A stretch of 64,000 nucleotides of DNA from Betaproteobacteria bacterium HGW-Betaproteobacteria-9 (lineage in GTDB: Bacteria > Pseudomonadota > Gammaproteobacteria > Burkholderiales > Burkholderiaceae_C), in contig PHCC01000014.1 in the NCBI GenBank assembly GCA_002842215.1, positions 62,001-126,000 on the forward strand, read 5' to 3'. Shown here piece by piece: positions 46,656 through 55,268 of this stretch; the stretch's first letter is position 1; every line of letters begins with the position of its first letter. Made by a program: the position numbers and the translations under genes. The notes below the pieces were generated by a model. It made no database searches. It saw only the letters and a list, made by a program, of their open reading frames with translations, and had not been told where the DNA came from.

Positions 46656-47720
46656 TTACTGGGCAGCCTTGACGCGGTCGAGCACGCGACCTTCGATGTC
46701 TTCGATGCCGGCCGGCACGGCGGGGTACCACTTGATGTTCTTCAGCGCGGCTTCGGGGAAACTGTCGGCGAACTGCTTCTTGAGCACCGGGTCCATCATC
46801 TGGTCGGCGCCCTTGCTGGCGGTGAAGTTGCCGGCCGAGGAAGCCACCTTGGCAGCGATCTCGGGGCGCATGTTGAAGTTGATCCAGGCGTAGGCGGCGG
46901 CGTCGTTCTTGCCCTTGGCGGGGATGGCGAAGGTGTCCACCCAGCCCAGCGCGCCCGATTTCGGCGCGATGAACTTCACGTCGGGGTTGGCCTTGTTCAG
47001 CTCCCAGCCGCCGGTGTCCCACATCATGGCCGTGGTGAGTTCACCCGAGCGGATGCCGGCGAGCAGCTGGTCCTTGCCGTCCCAGTAGAACTTCACGTTT
47101 TTCTTGCACTCGGTGAGCTTCTTGCCCATGTCGTCCATCAGGGCGCTGTAGGCCTTGGCGTCGCCGTAGAGCGCAAACGGGTCCTTGCCGGAGGCGAAGG
47201 CCATGGCGATCAGCGTCGGGCGCTTCAGGCGCATGCTGACCTTACCGGCGTTTTCGGCCGCGCACAGGTCGGCGTAGTCGGTGGCCTTGGAGGTCTTCGT
47301 GTTGACCACCAGGCCGTCGGTGCCCCAGATGTGCGGCAGGCCGTAGACCTTGCCGCCGACCGTGGTGTTTTTCTTGGTCGCGTCGAGCATGGACGGGATG
47401 AACAGATCGGCCTTGATCTTGGACAGGTCCATCGCCTTGTAGATCTTGAACTCGGTCTGCGGACCGGCGATGCGGTCCTGGCTGGGCTGGGCGAGGTCGA
47501 AGCCGGCGCCCGCGGTGGCGCGCAGCTTGGAGATCATCTCTTCGTTGTTGGAGGTGGTCACCTCAACCTTGAAACCGGTCTCCTTGGTGAATTGCTCGAT
47601 CACGTCCTTGGGCGCATAACCGCCCCAGGTCAGCAGACGCAGGGTCTTGTCTTGCGCCTGGGCGACGCCAGCGGCCAGCATCAGCGTGGCCAGAACGATA
47701 GGGGACAACTTGCTCTTCAT
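46656..47720 (-). CDS. potD: Periplasmic polyamine-type substrate-binding protein, PotD/PotF type
   Basis: The 354-residue binding protein has a Sec signal (1-22, ending AQA before QDKTLRLLTWGGY). LLTWGGYAPKDVIEQFTKETG, YGLPHIWGTDGLVVNT and AYAWINFNMRPEIAAKVAS are typical of the spermidine/putrescine family. It is the first gene of the operon, three bases before potA. ATG 47720 was chosen because the signal peptide begins there. A plausible promoter lies about 90 bp upstream. The exact ligand is not established. Confidence 0.91.
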   Translation of the reverse strand: MKSKLSPIVLATLMLAAGVAQAQDKTLRLLTWGGYAPKDVIEQFTKETGFKVEVTTSNNEEMISKLRATAGAGFDLAQPSQDRIAGPQTEFKIYKAMDLSKIKADLFIPSMLDATKKNTTVGGKVYGLPHIWGTDGLVVNTKTSKATDYADLCAAENAGKVSMRLKRPTLIAMAFASGKDPFALYGDAKAYSALMDDMGKKLTECKKNVKFYWDGKDQLLAGIRSGELTTAMMWDTGGWELNKANPDVKFIAPKSGALGWVDTFAIPAKGKNDAAAYAWINFNMRPEIAAKVASSAGNFTASKGADQMMDPVLKKQFADSFPEAALKNIKWYPAVPAGIEDIEGRVLDRVKAAQ

Positions 47721-47804
47721 GGAGGAACTCGCTTTCAGAGTGGGTGTGACAGATCGGGGCGCCCGCTGGCCATCCCTCGGGCTTGGCTGGATTCGAACCA
47801 TCGC

Positions 47805-47833
47805 AGAATCCGGCAAAGGCCACAATAAGTCAA
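47805..47833 (-). promoter_or_regulatory. Possible sigma-70 promoter of the pot operon
   Basis: On the minus strand TTGACT and GATTCT are separated by exactly 17 bp, about 85 bp before the potD ATG. The -35 box is good and the -10 box is weak. Confidence 0.33.
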
Positions 47834-47876
47834 GACTGTGAAAGACACGTGACACGGCGCCCCGCGGCGACCCTGC

Positions 47877-48413
47877 TCAAGCCGCCAGGTGAACGGCGTC
47901 GAAGCCCAGGTGGTGCAGGCACTCACGCAGGATCAGCACCAGCGCATCACCGGCGGGGTGCTCAAAACCACTGCCCCGCGCCGACGGTGCGCCCATGGCC
48001 CGCGCGGCCAGTTGCTGGTATTCGTGTTCGATGTCCGCCAGGCCAATGGCTCCGTTCGCCAGGCTGCGAATGGCCCCACCCTGTTGCAACGGCGCCAAGG
48101 CCGGTGCGTCCATCACCAGGCGCGAACCCGCGGACACGTGGCGGTGCAGGCCTTCGATCTGGTCTTCCACGACCTGGATGGCGTTTTCCAGGTCCAGTGG
48201 CGAAGGTCCGCTGCCGTGCCCAGGCCCAGGCGCAGGCGCAGGCGCAGGCGCAGGCGCAGGCGCAGGCGCAGGCGCAGGCGCAGGCCAGAGCGTCTCGCAT
48301 CCGATCGGCAACACGAAGCGTTGGTCCTCTGCCCCAGGCACCCGCAGCACCGCCACGGTTTCCCGGGTCGCGATGTGCAGGTGCAGCGTGGCCGGTGTGG
48401 TGTTCGCTGGCAT
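47877..48413 (-). CDS. Uncharacterised protein with (Ala-Pro)n tract
   Basis: I do not recognise a family. The 178-residue product has an N-terminal beta-rich part (HLHIATRETVAVLRVPG and RFVLPIGCETLW). An (Ala-Pro) tract encoded by a hexanucleotide repeat (48229-48282) follows. A helical C-terminal half has PLDLENAIQVVEDQIEGLHRHV, near the position expected for a dimerisation helix. No signal or membrane segment is visible. It follows the esterase gene after five bases, so the two are probably cotranscribed. A TTG at 48422 is an alternative start. Confidence 0.65.
   Translation of the reverse strand: MPANTTPATLHLHIATRETVAVLRVPGAEDQRFVLPIGCETLWPAPAPAPAPAPAPAPAPAPGPGHGSGPSPLDLENAIQVVEDQIEGLHRHVSAGSRLVMDAPALAPLQQGGAIRSLANGAIGLADIEHEYQQLAARAMGAPSARGSGFEHPAGDALVLILRECLHHLGFDAVHLAA
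48229..48282. repeat. Nine-unit GGCGCA tandem repeat inside a coding region
   Basis: Nine perfect copies of the hexamer encode Ala-Pro repeats on the minus strand. Because the unit is a multiple of three, slippage would change linker length without a frameshift, so the tract may vary between strains. Confidence 0.9.
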
Positions 48414-48418
48414 GGCGT

Positions 48419-49045
48419 TCAAGCCTCCACGTCCGGGTCGAGCGCCGCGCTCAGCAGTGCCAGCACGCGGCCATCGATGCCATGGCCCAGGCCGGGCAGC
48501 AGGTCCACCCGCGCCGTGGCGCCCAGCGCGCGCAGGCGCTCGGCCGCGGCCACGCTGAAGGCCGGCGCGATCACCGGGTCCTGCTCGCCGTGGATGAAAT
48601 GCAGTGCCGTGCCGGCGGGCGCCAGCCGCGGCGGCTGGGCGAAGCGCCCGGCCATGGCGACCACGTGCGAAGCGATTGGCGGCGCCTGCTGTGTGGACTC
48701 CAGCGCCATGATCGCGCCCTGCGAAAAACCGGCCAGCGCCGTGGCCGTGGCGTCCAGCCCGGTGCGGGCCTGCCAGGCCTGAACGGTCTGCACGAAACGC
48801 GGCATCACCGCGGCGATGCGTTCGATGCGGTTGGCCTCGTCAACGCCACGCACCGAAAACCACTGCCAGCCGCTGCCCATGTCGGACGCGAACGGCGAGC
48901 GCACGGCCACCACCCAGCGGTCGGGACGCGCCAGCGCCTGGCCCAGCGGCAGCAGGCCTTCGGGCGATGCGCCGACGCCGTGGAACAGCATCACCAGCTG
49001 GCGCGCGGGCACGGTGGGCTGGTGAACGATCAGGTCGTCTTGCAT
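48419..49045 (-). CDS. ypfH: YpfH-like esterase/phospholipase (alpha/beta hydrolase)
   Basis: The 208-residue esterase has the nucleophile S108 in AGFSQGA, with D156 (GEQDPVI) and H188 (GLGHGID) completing the triad. The oxyanion strand is MLFHGVGASPEG. Similarity to E. coli YpfH and to carboxylesterase/phospholipase family proteins is clear. The natural substrate is unknown. It lies upstream of the Ala-Pro protein and downstream of the dioxygenase gene, all on the minus strand. Confidence 0.9.
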   Translation of the reverse strand: MQDDLIVHQPTVPARQLVMLFHGVGASPEGLLPLGQALARPDRWVVAVRSPFASDMGSGWQWFSVRGVDEANRIERIAAVMPRFVQTVQAWQARTGLDATATALAGFSQGAIMALESTQQAPPIASHVVAMAGRFAQPPRLAPAGTALHFIHGEQDPVIAPAFSVAAAERLRALGATARVDLLPGLGHGIDGRVLALLSAALDPDVEA

Positions 49046-49068
49046 GGTGTCTTTCCGGGTGTGGGGCT

Positions 49069-49896
49069 TCAGGCCGCCAGCGCGTCGGCCGCCACCGACG
49101 CTGGCAGCGGCAGTGTGCCGAACAGGTACGAGTCCATGGCCAGCACGCCGTGGGTGATGCCACCCTCGATGCGCGTGGCCTGCACTTCAGCGCCCGCTGC
49201 GCCCGCGGCCACCATCAACGGCCACAGGTGTTCGGGCGTGGGGTGGGCGCGCTGCGCGTGCGGCGCGATGGCCATGGTCTGCTGCAGGCGGGCGTGGTCG
49301 CGGTTCAACACGGCCTGCGTGATCCAGGCCGAGAACTCGATCGCGTAGTCCTCGCCAGCGGCCTCGGCCGCGTCGAAACGGACCTCGTAAAGGTTGTGCG
49401 TGAGGCTGCCCGAACCGACGATGAGCACGCCCTCGTCGGCCAGCGGCGCCAGCGCCTGGCCGAAGGCGTAGGCGCGCGCGCCGTCGAGCCGCGCAGGCAG
49501 CGAGACCTGGAACACCGGCACATCGGCCTGCGGCAGCAGGTGCCGCAGCGGCACCCAGGCGCCGTGGTCCAGACCCCACTGGGCGTCCGCCTCGGCCGCC
49601 CAGCCCGCGGCACGCAGCACCTCGATGGCGCGCTGCGCCATCTCGGGCGCACCGGGCGCGGGGTATTGCAACTCGTAGAGCGCGGCCGGGAACCCGCCGA
49701 AATCGTGCACGGTCTTCGGCGCGGCGCTGGTGGCCACGCGCGGCTCGCGTGTCATCCAGTGCGGCGAGACCACCAGCACGGCCTTCGGGCGCGGAAGCGT
49801 CTTGCCCAAGGCGGTGAGTGCCGGCCCTGCGATGCCGGGGTCGATGGCGAAGGTGGGTGCACCGTGGGAGATGAAGAGCGTGGGCCAGCGGGTCAT
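49069..49896 (-). CDS. DODA-type extradiol dioxygenase (YgiD-like)
   Basis: The 275-residue LigB-superfamily enzyme is expected to cleave catechol rings such as 4,5-DOPA. Metal ligands H11 (FISHGAP), H46 (SPHWMTR) and a C-terminal His in ITHGVLAMDSYLFG are in place. LDHGAWVPLRHLLP with H111 and the HDFGGFPAALYELQYPAPG block are characteristic. ATG 49896 places the first ligand at the family position. Divergent from the FccB-like gene. Confidence 0.9.
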   Translation of the reverse strand: MTRWPTLFISHGAPTFAIDPGIAGPALTALGKTLPRPKAVLVVSPHWMTREPRVATSAAPKTVHDFGGFPAALYELQYPAPGAPEMAQRAIEVLRAAGWAAEADAQWGLDHGAWVPLRHLLPQADVPVFQVSLPARLDGARAYAFGQALAPLADEGVLIVGSGSLTHNLYEVRFDAAEAAGEDYAIEFSAWITQAVLNRDHARLQQTMAIAPHAQRAHPTPEHLWPLMVAAGAAGAEVQATRIEGGITHGVLAMDSYLFGTLPLPASVAADALAA

Positions 49897-50073
49897 GGTG
49901 GGTTTCCTGAAGCGTGCAGGCATGAGCGCCGCAACAGTTCCCACTGTAGAGAACCCCGGGGCGCGCATCGTTCGATGGAATTGGTCGCTGCGTTGAAATG
50001 GGTTGACCGATGCCGCCGGGACCTACGGGTTTGTCCGCTGTCTCTCTCATCGGGGGGTCTTCTAGCATCAACC

Positions 50074-50089
50074 ATACCCCGTTCAGTAT
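50074..50089 (+). promoter_or_regulatory. ATAC-N8-GTAT palindrome before the FccB-like gene
   Basis: ATACCCCGTTCAGTAT lies 20-35 bp upstream of ATG 50109. The same 16-bp architecture occurs upstream of the DsrE-like gene (54192) and the octaheme gene (62166). It could be an operator that blocks transcription close to the start. Confidence 0.4.
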
Positions 50090-50108
50090 TTCAACCTGGA
50101 GTTCTTCT

Positions 50109-51368
50109 ATGCCTGTGCCGTTCACCACCCGCCGCCGCGACGTGCTTCAAGCCACCGCCATCGGCGTCGCCGTCCTTGCCTCCGGCTGCGCAGCCATCGG
50201 CACCGGTGCCAAGCCGCGCGTGGTGGTGGTCGGTGGCGGCTGGGGCGGGCTGGGTGCGGTGCGCGGCCTGCTGGCCGCGGGTGGCGCCGACGTGACCCTG
50301 GTCGAGCCCAACGAGGGCTTCATGTCCTGCCCGCTGAGCGCGCACTTCATCGCCGGCCACCAGCCCGCCAGCGATTTCCAGCGCAGTTACGCCCGCATCG
50401 ATCAGCTGGGCGCGCGGCGCGTGCGGGAACGTGTGACCGCGATTGACCGGGCCAAACGCGAGGTGGTGACCGCCACGCAGCGTCTACCCTACGACTTCCT
50501 GGTGCTGTCGCCCGGCGTGGAATACATGGAGGACGGCATCCAGGGCTACGCCGAAGCGCGCGCGCAGCTGCCGGTGGGCTTTCGCGCCTTCGAACAGATC
50601 GCGGTGCGCCAGCAGGTGGATGAGTTCCTCGCCAAGGGCGGCAACTTTGTCATCAGCGCACCCAAGCCCCCCTACCGCTGCCCGCCCGCGCCCTACGAGC
50701 GAGCCTTCCTGATCGCCGAGCAGATGAAGCAGCGCGGCACCAAGGGCAAGATCATCCTGATCGACGCCAACCCCAACCCGATGCCGCTGCCGATCGCCAA
50801 ACCCATCCTGAACGGCATGAAGAGCCTGTACGCCAGCCAGATCGAATACATGCCCGACACCGCCATCACCGCGGTGGACATGGGCAAACGCCAGCTCGCC
50901 ACCTCGGCGGGCGATGTGCCGTTCGCGCACGCCAACCTGATCCTGCCGATGCGCGCGCCCGCGCTGATCCGCCAGGCCGGACTGGGCGAACGCTGGGCCG
51001 CGGTGAAGCTGCCGAGCTTCCAGAGCCAGGCCGACGAACGCATCTACGTGATCGGCGACTCGCAGGGCACACCGCTGCCCAAGAGCGGCCATGTGGCTTT
51101 TGGCAGCGGCCAGCAGGTGGCCGAGGCGATCACGGACCGCATGGCCGGCAAGACCGCTGCGCCGGCCGCGGGTGCGGTCGATCTGCCGCTGGGCATCTGC
51201 TGGGCCAACGTGACGCACAAGGAAGCGATCAACATCAACGTGAGCTCCAGCGTGGCGCCCGGGGAGGCGCCCAAGCTCAAGTTCACGGTGGACCCGGAGC
51301 ACAACGCCCGCTCGGGCGCCGCCGCCACCAGCTGGGGCAACGGCATGTGGAAGGCCATGCTCGGCTGA
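50109..51368 (+). CDS. FccB-like FAD-dependent sulfide dehydrogenase/quinone reductase
   Basis: The 419-residue flavoprotein resembles the flavin subunit of flavocytochrome c sulfide dehydrogenase. A twin-arginine signal (RRRDVL at 8-13) ends in SGC (C27), perhaps a lipoprotein anchor. The FAD fold is VVVVGGGWGGLGAV. Cysteines in GFMSCPLSAHF and PYRCPPAPYERA are at positions where the FccB disulfide and flavin-proximal Cys occur, and the C-terminal ICWANVTHKEAI supplies another. No FccA cytochrome is adjacent. Sulfide or persulfide oxidation is likely but unproven. ATG 50109 fits the signal. Confidence 0.82.
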   Translation: MPVPFTTRRRDVLQATAIGVAVLASGCAAIGTGAKPRVVVVGGGWGGLGAVRGLLAAGGADVTLVEPNEGFMSCPLSAHFIAGHQPASDFQRSYARIDQLGARRVRERVTAIDRAKREVVTATQRLPYDFLVLSPGVEYMEDGIQGYAEARAQLPVGFRAFEQIAVRQQVDEFLAKGGNFVISAPKPPYRCPPAPYERAFLIAEQMKQRGTKGKIILIDANPNPMPLPIAKPILNGMKSLYASQIEYMPDTAITAVDMGKRQLATSAGDVPFAHANLILPMRAPALIRQAGLGERWAAVKLPSFQSQADERIYVIGDSQGTPLPKSGHVAFGSGQQVAEAITDRMAGKTAAPAAGAVDLPLGICWANVTHKEAININVSSSVAPGEAPKLKFTVDPEHNARSGAAATSWGNGMWKAMLG

Positions 51369-51413
51369 ACCCCACGCAACGGCAGGACACGCCGGCGGCG
51401 GGATAATCCCGCC

Positions 51414-52532
51414 ATGGCAAACAAACAGCGTGTGGTGGTGGGATTGAGCGGCGGCGTGGACTCCGCGGTGAGCGCGCACCTGCTCAAGGAGCAGGGCTAC
51501 GAGGTCATCGGCATCTTCATGAAGAACTGGGAAGACGATGACAACGGCGAGTACTGCTCGTCGAACATCGACTTCGTGGACGCCGCCGCGGTGGCCGACG
51601 TGATCGGCATCGAAATCGAACACGTCAACTTCGCGGCCGAGTACAAGGACCGCGTGTTCGCCGAGTTCCTGCGCGAGTACCAGGCCGGGCGCACGCCCAA
51701 CCCCGACATCCTGTGCAACGCCGAGATCAAGTTCAAGGCGTTTCTGGACCACGCCATGCGCCTCGGCGCAGAGAAGATCGCGACCGGCCACTACGCGCGC
51801 GTTCGCGAACGCAACGGTGCGTTCGAACTGCTCAAGGGTCTGGACCCGTTGAAGGACCAGAGCTACTTCCTGCACCGGCTCAACCAGGCGCAGCTTTCCA
51901 AGACGCTGTTCCCGGTGGGCGAGCTGCCCAAGACCGAGGTGCGCCGCATCGCAGCCGAAATCGGCCTGCCCAACGCGAAGAAGAAAGACAGCACCGGCAT
52001 CTGCTTCATCGGCGAGCGGCCGTTCCGCGATTTCCTGAACCGCTACATCGCGAAAGAGCCGGGCCCGATCAAGGACCCGACCGGCCGCACCATCGGCCAA
52101 CACGTGGGCCTCTCGTTCTACACGCTGGGCCAGCGCCAGGGCCTGGGCATTGGCGGCGTGAAGGCCAAGGGCGCGCAGAAGGGCGGCAACGAGCACGAGC
52201 CCTGGTTCGTCGCGCGCAAGGACATGGACAAGAACACCCTCTGGGTGGTGCAGGGCCACGACCACCCCTGGCTGCTCTCGCCCAGCCTGCGCGCCGAAGA
52301 CCTGAGCTGGGTCGCGGGCGAGGCGCCATCTGCGGTGCAGATCGCGGCCAAGACGCGCTACCGCCAGGCCGACGCGCCCTGCACCCTCCAAACCGACGCC
52401 ACCGGCATCACGCTGCGTTTTGCCGAGCCGCAGTGGGCGGTGACGCCGGGCCAGAGCGCCGTGCTCTACGACGGCGAGGTCTGCCTGGGCGGCGGCGTGA
52501 TCACGACCGAAGCGGCGAACGCGCCAGCCTGA
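51414..52532 (+). CDS. mnmA: tRNA-specific 2-thiouridylase MnmA
   Basis: The 372-residue enzyme inserts sulfur at U34 of Lys, Glu and Gln tRNAs. The ATP loop SGGVDS is at residues 12-17. Catalytic cysteines are C101 ([11 protein letters not shown]) and C197 ([11 protein letters not shown]). The C-terminal [15 protein letters not shown] region and beta-barrel complete the fold. Its start is 45 bp after the FccB-like gene. In other genomes a Nudix gene usually sits here. Confidence 0.98.
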   Translation: MANKQRVVVGLSGGVDSAVSAHLLKEQGYEVIGIFMKNWEDDDNGEYCSSNIDFVDAAAVADVIGIEIEHVNFAAEYKDRVFAEFLREYQAGRTPNPDILCNAEIKFKAFLDHAMRLGAEKIATGHYARVRERNGAFELLKGLDPLKDQSYFLHRLNQAQLSKTLFPVGELPKTEVRRIAAEIGLPNAKKKDSTGICFIGERPFRDFLNRYIAKEPGPIKDPTGRTIGQHVGLSFYTLGQRQGLGIGGVKAKGAQKGGNEHEPWFVARKDMDKNTLWVVQGHDHPWLLSPSLRAEDLSWVAGEAPSAVQIAAKTRYRQADAPCTLQTDATGITLRFAEPQWAVTPGQSAVLYDGEVCLGGGVITTEAANAPA

Positions 52533-52717
52533 AGCTTTCCCTTCCCAAGCCTTTGTTGTGCGGAGGGAAAAAGCCAGCTATCGAGGCGTTTGGCAATGCC
52601 AATGGCTCGCTTGAGAAAAAGCAAACTATTTGAAAATTCGCATCCATAGACTTCATTCATCGGACAAGCAATTCTGCTTTCCCGGTTCTTCCGAAACCTC
52701 ACCGAATGGAGTCCCTC

Positions 52718-53356
52718 ATGGAAAACGCCGCCACCTTCCCCCGCCTCAACGAAGCCGCCCCAGACTTCAACGCCAAGACCACCCACGGCGACCGCACGCT
52801 CGCCGACTACAAAGGCAAGTGGCTGATCCTGTTCTCGCACCCGGCCGACTTCACGCCCGTCTGCACCACCGAGTTCATCGGTTTCCAGCAACACGCTGAC
52901 ACCTTCCGCAGCATGAACTGCGAGCTGCTCGGCCTGTCCATCGACAGCCTGTACTCACACCTGGCCTGGACACAAAACATCAAAGAGAAGTTCGGCGTCG
53001 AGATCAGCTTCCCGATCATCGAAGACATCAAGATGGACGTGGCCAAGGCCTACGGCATGGTGCATCCCGGTGCCGCCGACACGCAGGCCGTGCGCGCGAC
53101 TTTCTTCATCGACCCCAACGGCATCCTGCGCGCCATGGTCTATTACCCGATGAGCAACGGCCGCAGCATCCACGAGTTCGTGCGCCTGCTGCAGGCCATG
53201 CAGACCAGCGACGCCAACAAGGTCGCCACGCCCGAGGGCTGGACGCCCGGTTGCGACGTGATCGTGCCGCCACCCAAGAGCCCCGACGCGATCAAGGCGC
53301 GTCTGGCCGAAGGCTACAAGACGACCGACTGGTACTACTCGACCAAATCGCTGTGA
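52718..53356 (+). CDS. 1-Cys peroxiredoxin (Prx6 type)
   Basis: The 212-residue peroxidase reduces hydrogen peroxide and organic hydroperoxides. The peroxidatic C49 is in HPADFTPVCTTEF. No resolving Cys is at the 2-Cys position, and the C-terminal domain (about 160-212) with TPEGWTPGCDVIVPP is the Prx6 hallmark. GGAG lies six bases upstream of ATG 52718. A second ATG at 52706 is less favoured. The 185-bp upstream region is AT-rich for this genome. Confidence 0.95.
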   Translation: MENAATFPRLNEAAPDFNAKTTHGDRTLADYKGKWLILFSHPADFTPVCTTEFIGFQQHADTFRSMNCELLGLSIDSLYSHLAWTQNIKEKFGVEISFPIIEDIKMDVAKAYGMVHPGAADTQAVRATFFIDPNGILRAMVYYPMSNGRSIHEFVRLLQAMQTSDANKVATPEGWTPGCDVIVPPPKSPDAIKARLAEGYKTTDWYYSTKSL

Positions 53357-53420
53357 CCGGCTGAAGCGCCCGTCCGAACAAGGCGGGCGCTTCCAGCTCG
53401 GTGGGTGAAGCCTCGGCCCG

Positions 53421-54140
53421 TCAGCCCTTGCGGCGCAGCAGCCGCACGTGCATGGGGCGCACAAAGTGCGCGCCTTCGGGACCGCAGTGCGGATCGAGCG
53501 CGGCGCGCACACGCGCAACCAGCGCGGGTGTGATGTGGTGGTCGGCGAAGCTGGGGTAGAGCATGCGCTGCTCGAAATCCGCCCGGTCCTTGAAGTGCGC
53601 AGGCTGCGCGAAACGCCGCTCGCCCGCGGCCTCCCAGTGGGTGCCGGCGGCCAGCGCGCGGTCCAGTGCGTCCTGCGCGGCCCGCCGTACGGTGTTCTCG
53701 TCGTTGTAGAGGCGCACGATCTGATTGAGCGCGCCGCCGAAGATCGGCTCGCTCACGTAGAACCAGCCACCGGGTTTGACCACGCGCGCGACCTCGGCCA
53801 GCGCCGCGTTCATGCCGTCGAGCGGCACGTGGTGCAGGCTCTTGAGCATCATCGCGCCGTCAAAGACCGCGTCGGGGAACGGCACGGCTTCGGCGCTGCC
53901 GGCCACGAACAACAGCCGCTCCTGCGGACTCGAAACGTTCTTGGTGTGCTGCACGGCGTCCACCTCCAGCCCCACCACCTGGTTGCCCGCATGGCGCAGC
54001 ACCAGGCTGCGCGCCAGCCGCGCGTTGCCACAACCCAGTTCGATGATGCGCTGCCCGGCCAGCGGCACCAGGTCGCCCAGCACATCGAGTTCGTCGCGCA
54101 CGAGAGGCAGTAGATCGGGATCGGCTTGGTGTTCGTTCAT
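53421..54140 (-). CDS. SAM-dependent methyltransferase, class I
   Basis: The 239-residue protein has the SAM-binding motif IELGCGNARLARSL (about 33-46), the acidic end of strand 2 in VVGLEVDAVQH, and the methyl-transfer region DGAMMLKSLHHVP and VVKPGGWFYVSEP. The substrate is unknown. It is divergent from the DsrE-like gene, and the intergenic region has the ATAC-N8-GTAT palindrome. Confidence 0.87.
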   Translation of the reverse strand: MNEHQADPDLLPLVRDELDVLGDLVPLAGQRIIELGCGNARLARSLVLRHAGNQVVGLEVDAVQHTKNVSSPQERLLFVAGSAEAVPFPDAVFDGAMMLKSLHHVPLDGMNAALAEVARVVKPGGWFYVSEPIFGGALNQIVRLYNDENTVRRAAQDALDRALAAGTHWEAAGERRFAQPAHFKDRADFEQRMLYPSFADHHITPALVARVRAALDPHCGPEGAHFVRPMHVRLLRRKG

Positions 54141-54191
54141 TTTTTTGCTCTTGAATCCGCAGCATTCACAGGAGCTTGCGTTTTCTCATGG

Positions 54192-54207
54192 ATACCTAAA
54201 TGAGTAT
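54192..54207 (+). promoter_or_regulatory. ATAC-N8-GTAT palindrome before the DsrE-like gene
   Basis: ATACCTAAATGAGTAT sits between the divergent methyltransferase and DsrE-like genes, 67-82 bp before the latter. It matches the octaheme-gene site (62166) at 12 of 16 bases. Confidence 0.42.
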
Positions 54208-54273
54208 AGGAAGAATGGCGGCAACCACCGCAATCGCGGTGGAATACCAACCGAATTTTCAAGGAGTTCCTGC

Positions 54274-54687
54274 ATGAAGCACCTGATCGCCCTGGGCACC
54301 GCCGCCCTGCTGGCCACCGGCACTGTCCACGCCGAAGAGCTGTTCGTCAACATCCACAGCGGCAGCGCCATGGCACAAGGCGCAGGCCTGGTGCTCGCCG
54401 GCCAGGCGCTGGAACAGAAAGCCACGGTGCGCGTGCTGCTGTGCGACGCCGCGGGCGACATGGCCGTGGTGGGCAAGGAAGGTCCGAAGCTCAAGCCGCG
54501 TGACGTGAGCACGCAGCAGATGCTGCAAGGCGTGATCAAGGCCGGTGCCAAGGTGGAGCTGTGTGCGCTGTACCTGCCCAACACCGGCCTCAAGCCCTCC
54601 GACCTGATCCCCGGCGTGACCCCGGCCAAGCCGGCCGACGTGGCCGCCCACCTGCTCAAGCCCGGCGTGAACAGCCTGGCTTTCTGA
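54274..54687 (+). CDS. Secreted DsrE/DsrF-like protein
   Basis: The 137-residue product has a signal peptide (about 1-20, ending VHA). The DsrE-like fold shows in SGSAMAQGAGLVLAGQALE, VRVLLCDAAGD with C57, and LQGVIKAGAKVELCALYLPN with C97. Related proteins carry or transfer persulfide sulfur, and periplasmic versions occur in sulfur oxidisers. AAGGAG lies seven bases before ATG 54274, and a strong terminator follows. No dsr reductase genes are present. Confidence 0.85.
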   Translation: MKHLIALGTAALLATGTVHAEELFVNIHSGSAMAQGAGLVLAGQALEQKATVRVLLCDAAGDMAVVGKEGPKLKPRDVSTQQMLQGVIKAGAKVELCALYLPNTGLKPSDLIPGVTPAKPADVAAHLLKPGVNSLAF

Positions 54688-54706
54688 TCGGCTTCGCCCC
54701 AACAAG

Positions 54707-54733
54707 AACGGCGCCCTTCGGGGCGCCGTTTTC
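54707..54733 (+). terminator. Intrinsic terminator of the DsrE-like gene
   Basis: AACGGCGCCC and GGGCGCCGTT form a 10-bp perfect stem closed by a TTCG tetraloop, followed by a short T-run. It is also positioned to end the convergent thioesterase transcript. Confidence 0.93.
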
Positions 54734-54762
54734 ATTCCAGTCGCGCTCAGCACTGCGGGGGG

Positions 54763-55230
54763 TCACCCGAAATTTTCAGGCATCTGCACAGCGACCACCT
54801 CACCACGCGCGGTGGTCACGTCGCCCGCAGACACCGTGGTCTCGACAACCACCTTGCGACCCTTGATCTCTTTCACGCGTCCGCGGATCACCAGCTCGCC
54901 GGCCAGGGGGGTGGGCTTCAGAAAATCCACGTGCAACGAACCCGTGACAAAGCGGAACGCGGGCAGCGAGTCCATGTCGCGCCCGGCCTGCCGGTACATG
55001 GCTGCCGCAGCGGTGCCGGTGCTGTGGCAGTCGATCAGCGAGGCGATCAGCCCACCGTAGGCGTAGCCGGGCACCGAGGTGTGGTACGGCTCGGGGGTGA
55101 ACCGGGTGACGGTCTCGTCGCCGTCCCACACGGTCTTGATCTGGTGCCCGTGCGGGTTCTGGCTGCCGCAGCCGTAGCAGTGTGCGACGTTGTCGGGGTA
55201 GTGGTCCTGGAAGGCGTCGATGGCGTCCAT
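54763..55230 (-). CDS. PaaI/YdiI-type hotdog thioesterase
   Basis: The 155-residue hotdog-fold protein has the family features CYGCGSQNPHGHQIKTVW near the N-terminus, the catalytic-helix region YGGLIASLIDCHSTGTA, and VDFLKPTPLAGELVIRGRV. It probably cleaves an acyl-CoA thioester of unknown identity. AGGAGA precedes the ATG at 55230. It lies downstream of the thioredoxin-like and hemoglobin genes on the minus strand. Confidence 0.85.
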   Translation of the reverse strand: MDAIDAFQDHYPDNVAHCYGCGSQNPHGHQIKTVWDGDETVTRFTPEPYHTSVPGYAYGGLIASLIDCHSTGTAAAAMYRQAGRDMDSLPAFRFVTGSLHVDFLKPTPLAGELVIRGRVKEIKGRKVVVETTVSAGDVTTARGEVVAVQMPENFG

Positions 55231-55268
55231 GGGGGTCTCCTCTTGGGCTCGTTGTTGGGTGAAAAGAA

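Noticed and set aside
47780..47800. tRNA T-arm-like sequence GGTTCGAATCC on the minus strand
   Set aside because: The flanking sequence does not provide an acceptor stem, anticodon arm or D arm in the right places.
45057..47828. A 923-codon plus-strand frame opposite the pot operon
   Set aside because: It spans three genes with clear ABC-transporter motifs and has no domain of its own.
48229..48282. Regular repeats that might suggest a CRISPR array
   Set aside because: The units are six bases with no spacers and lie within a reading frame. They are a simple tandem repeat.
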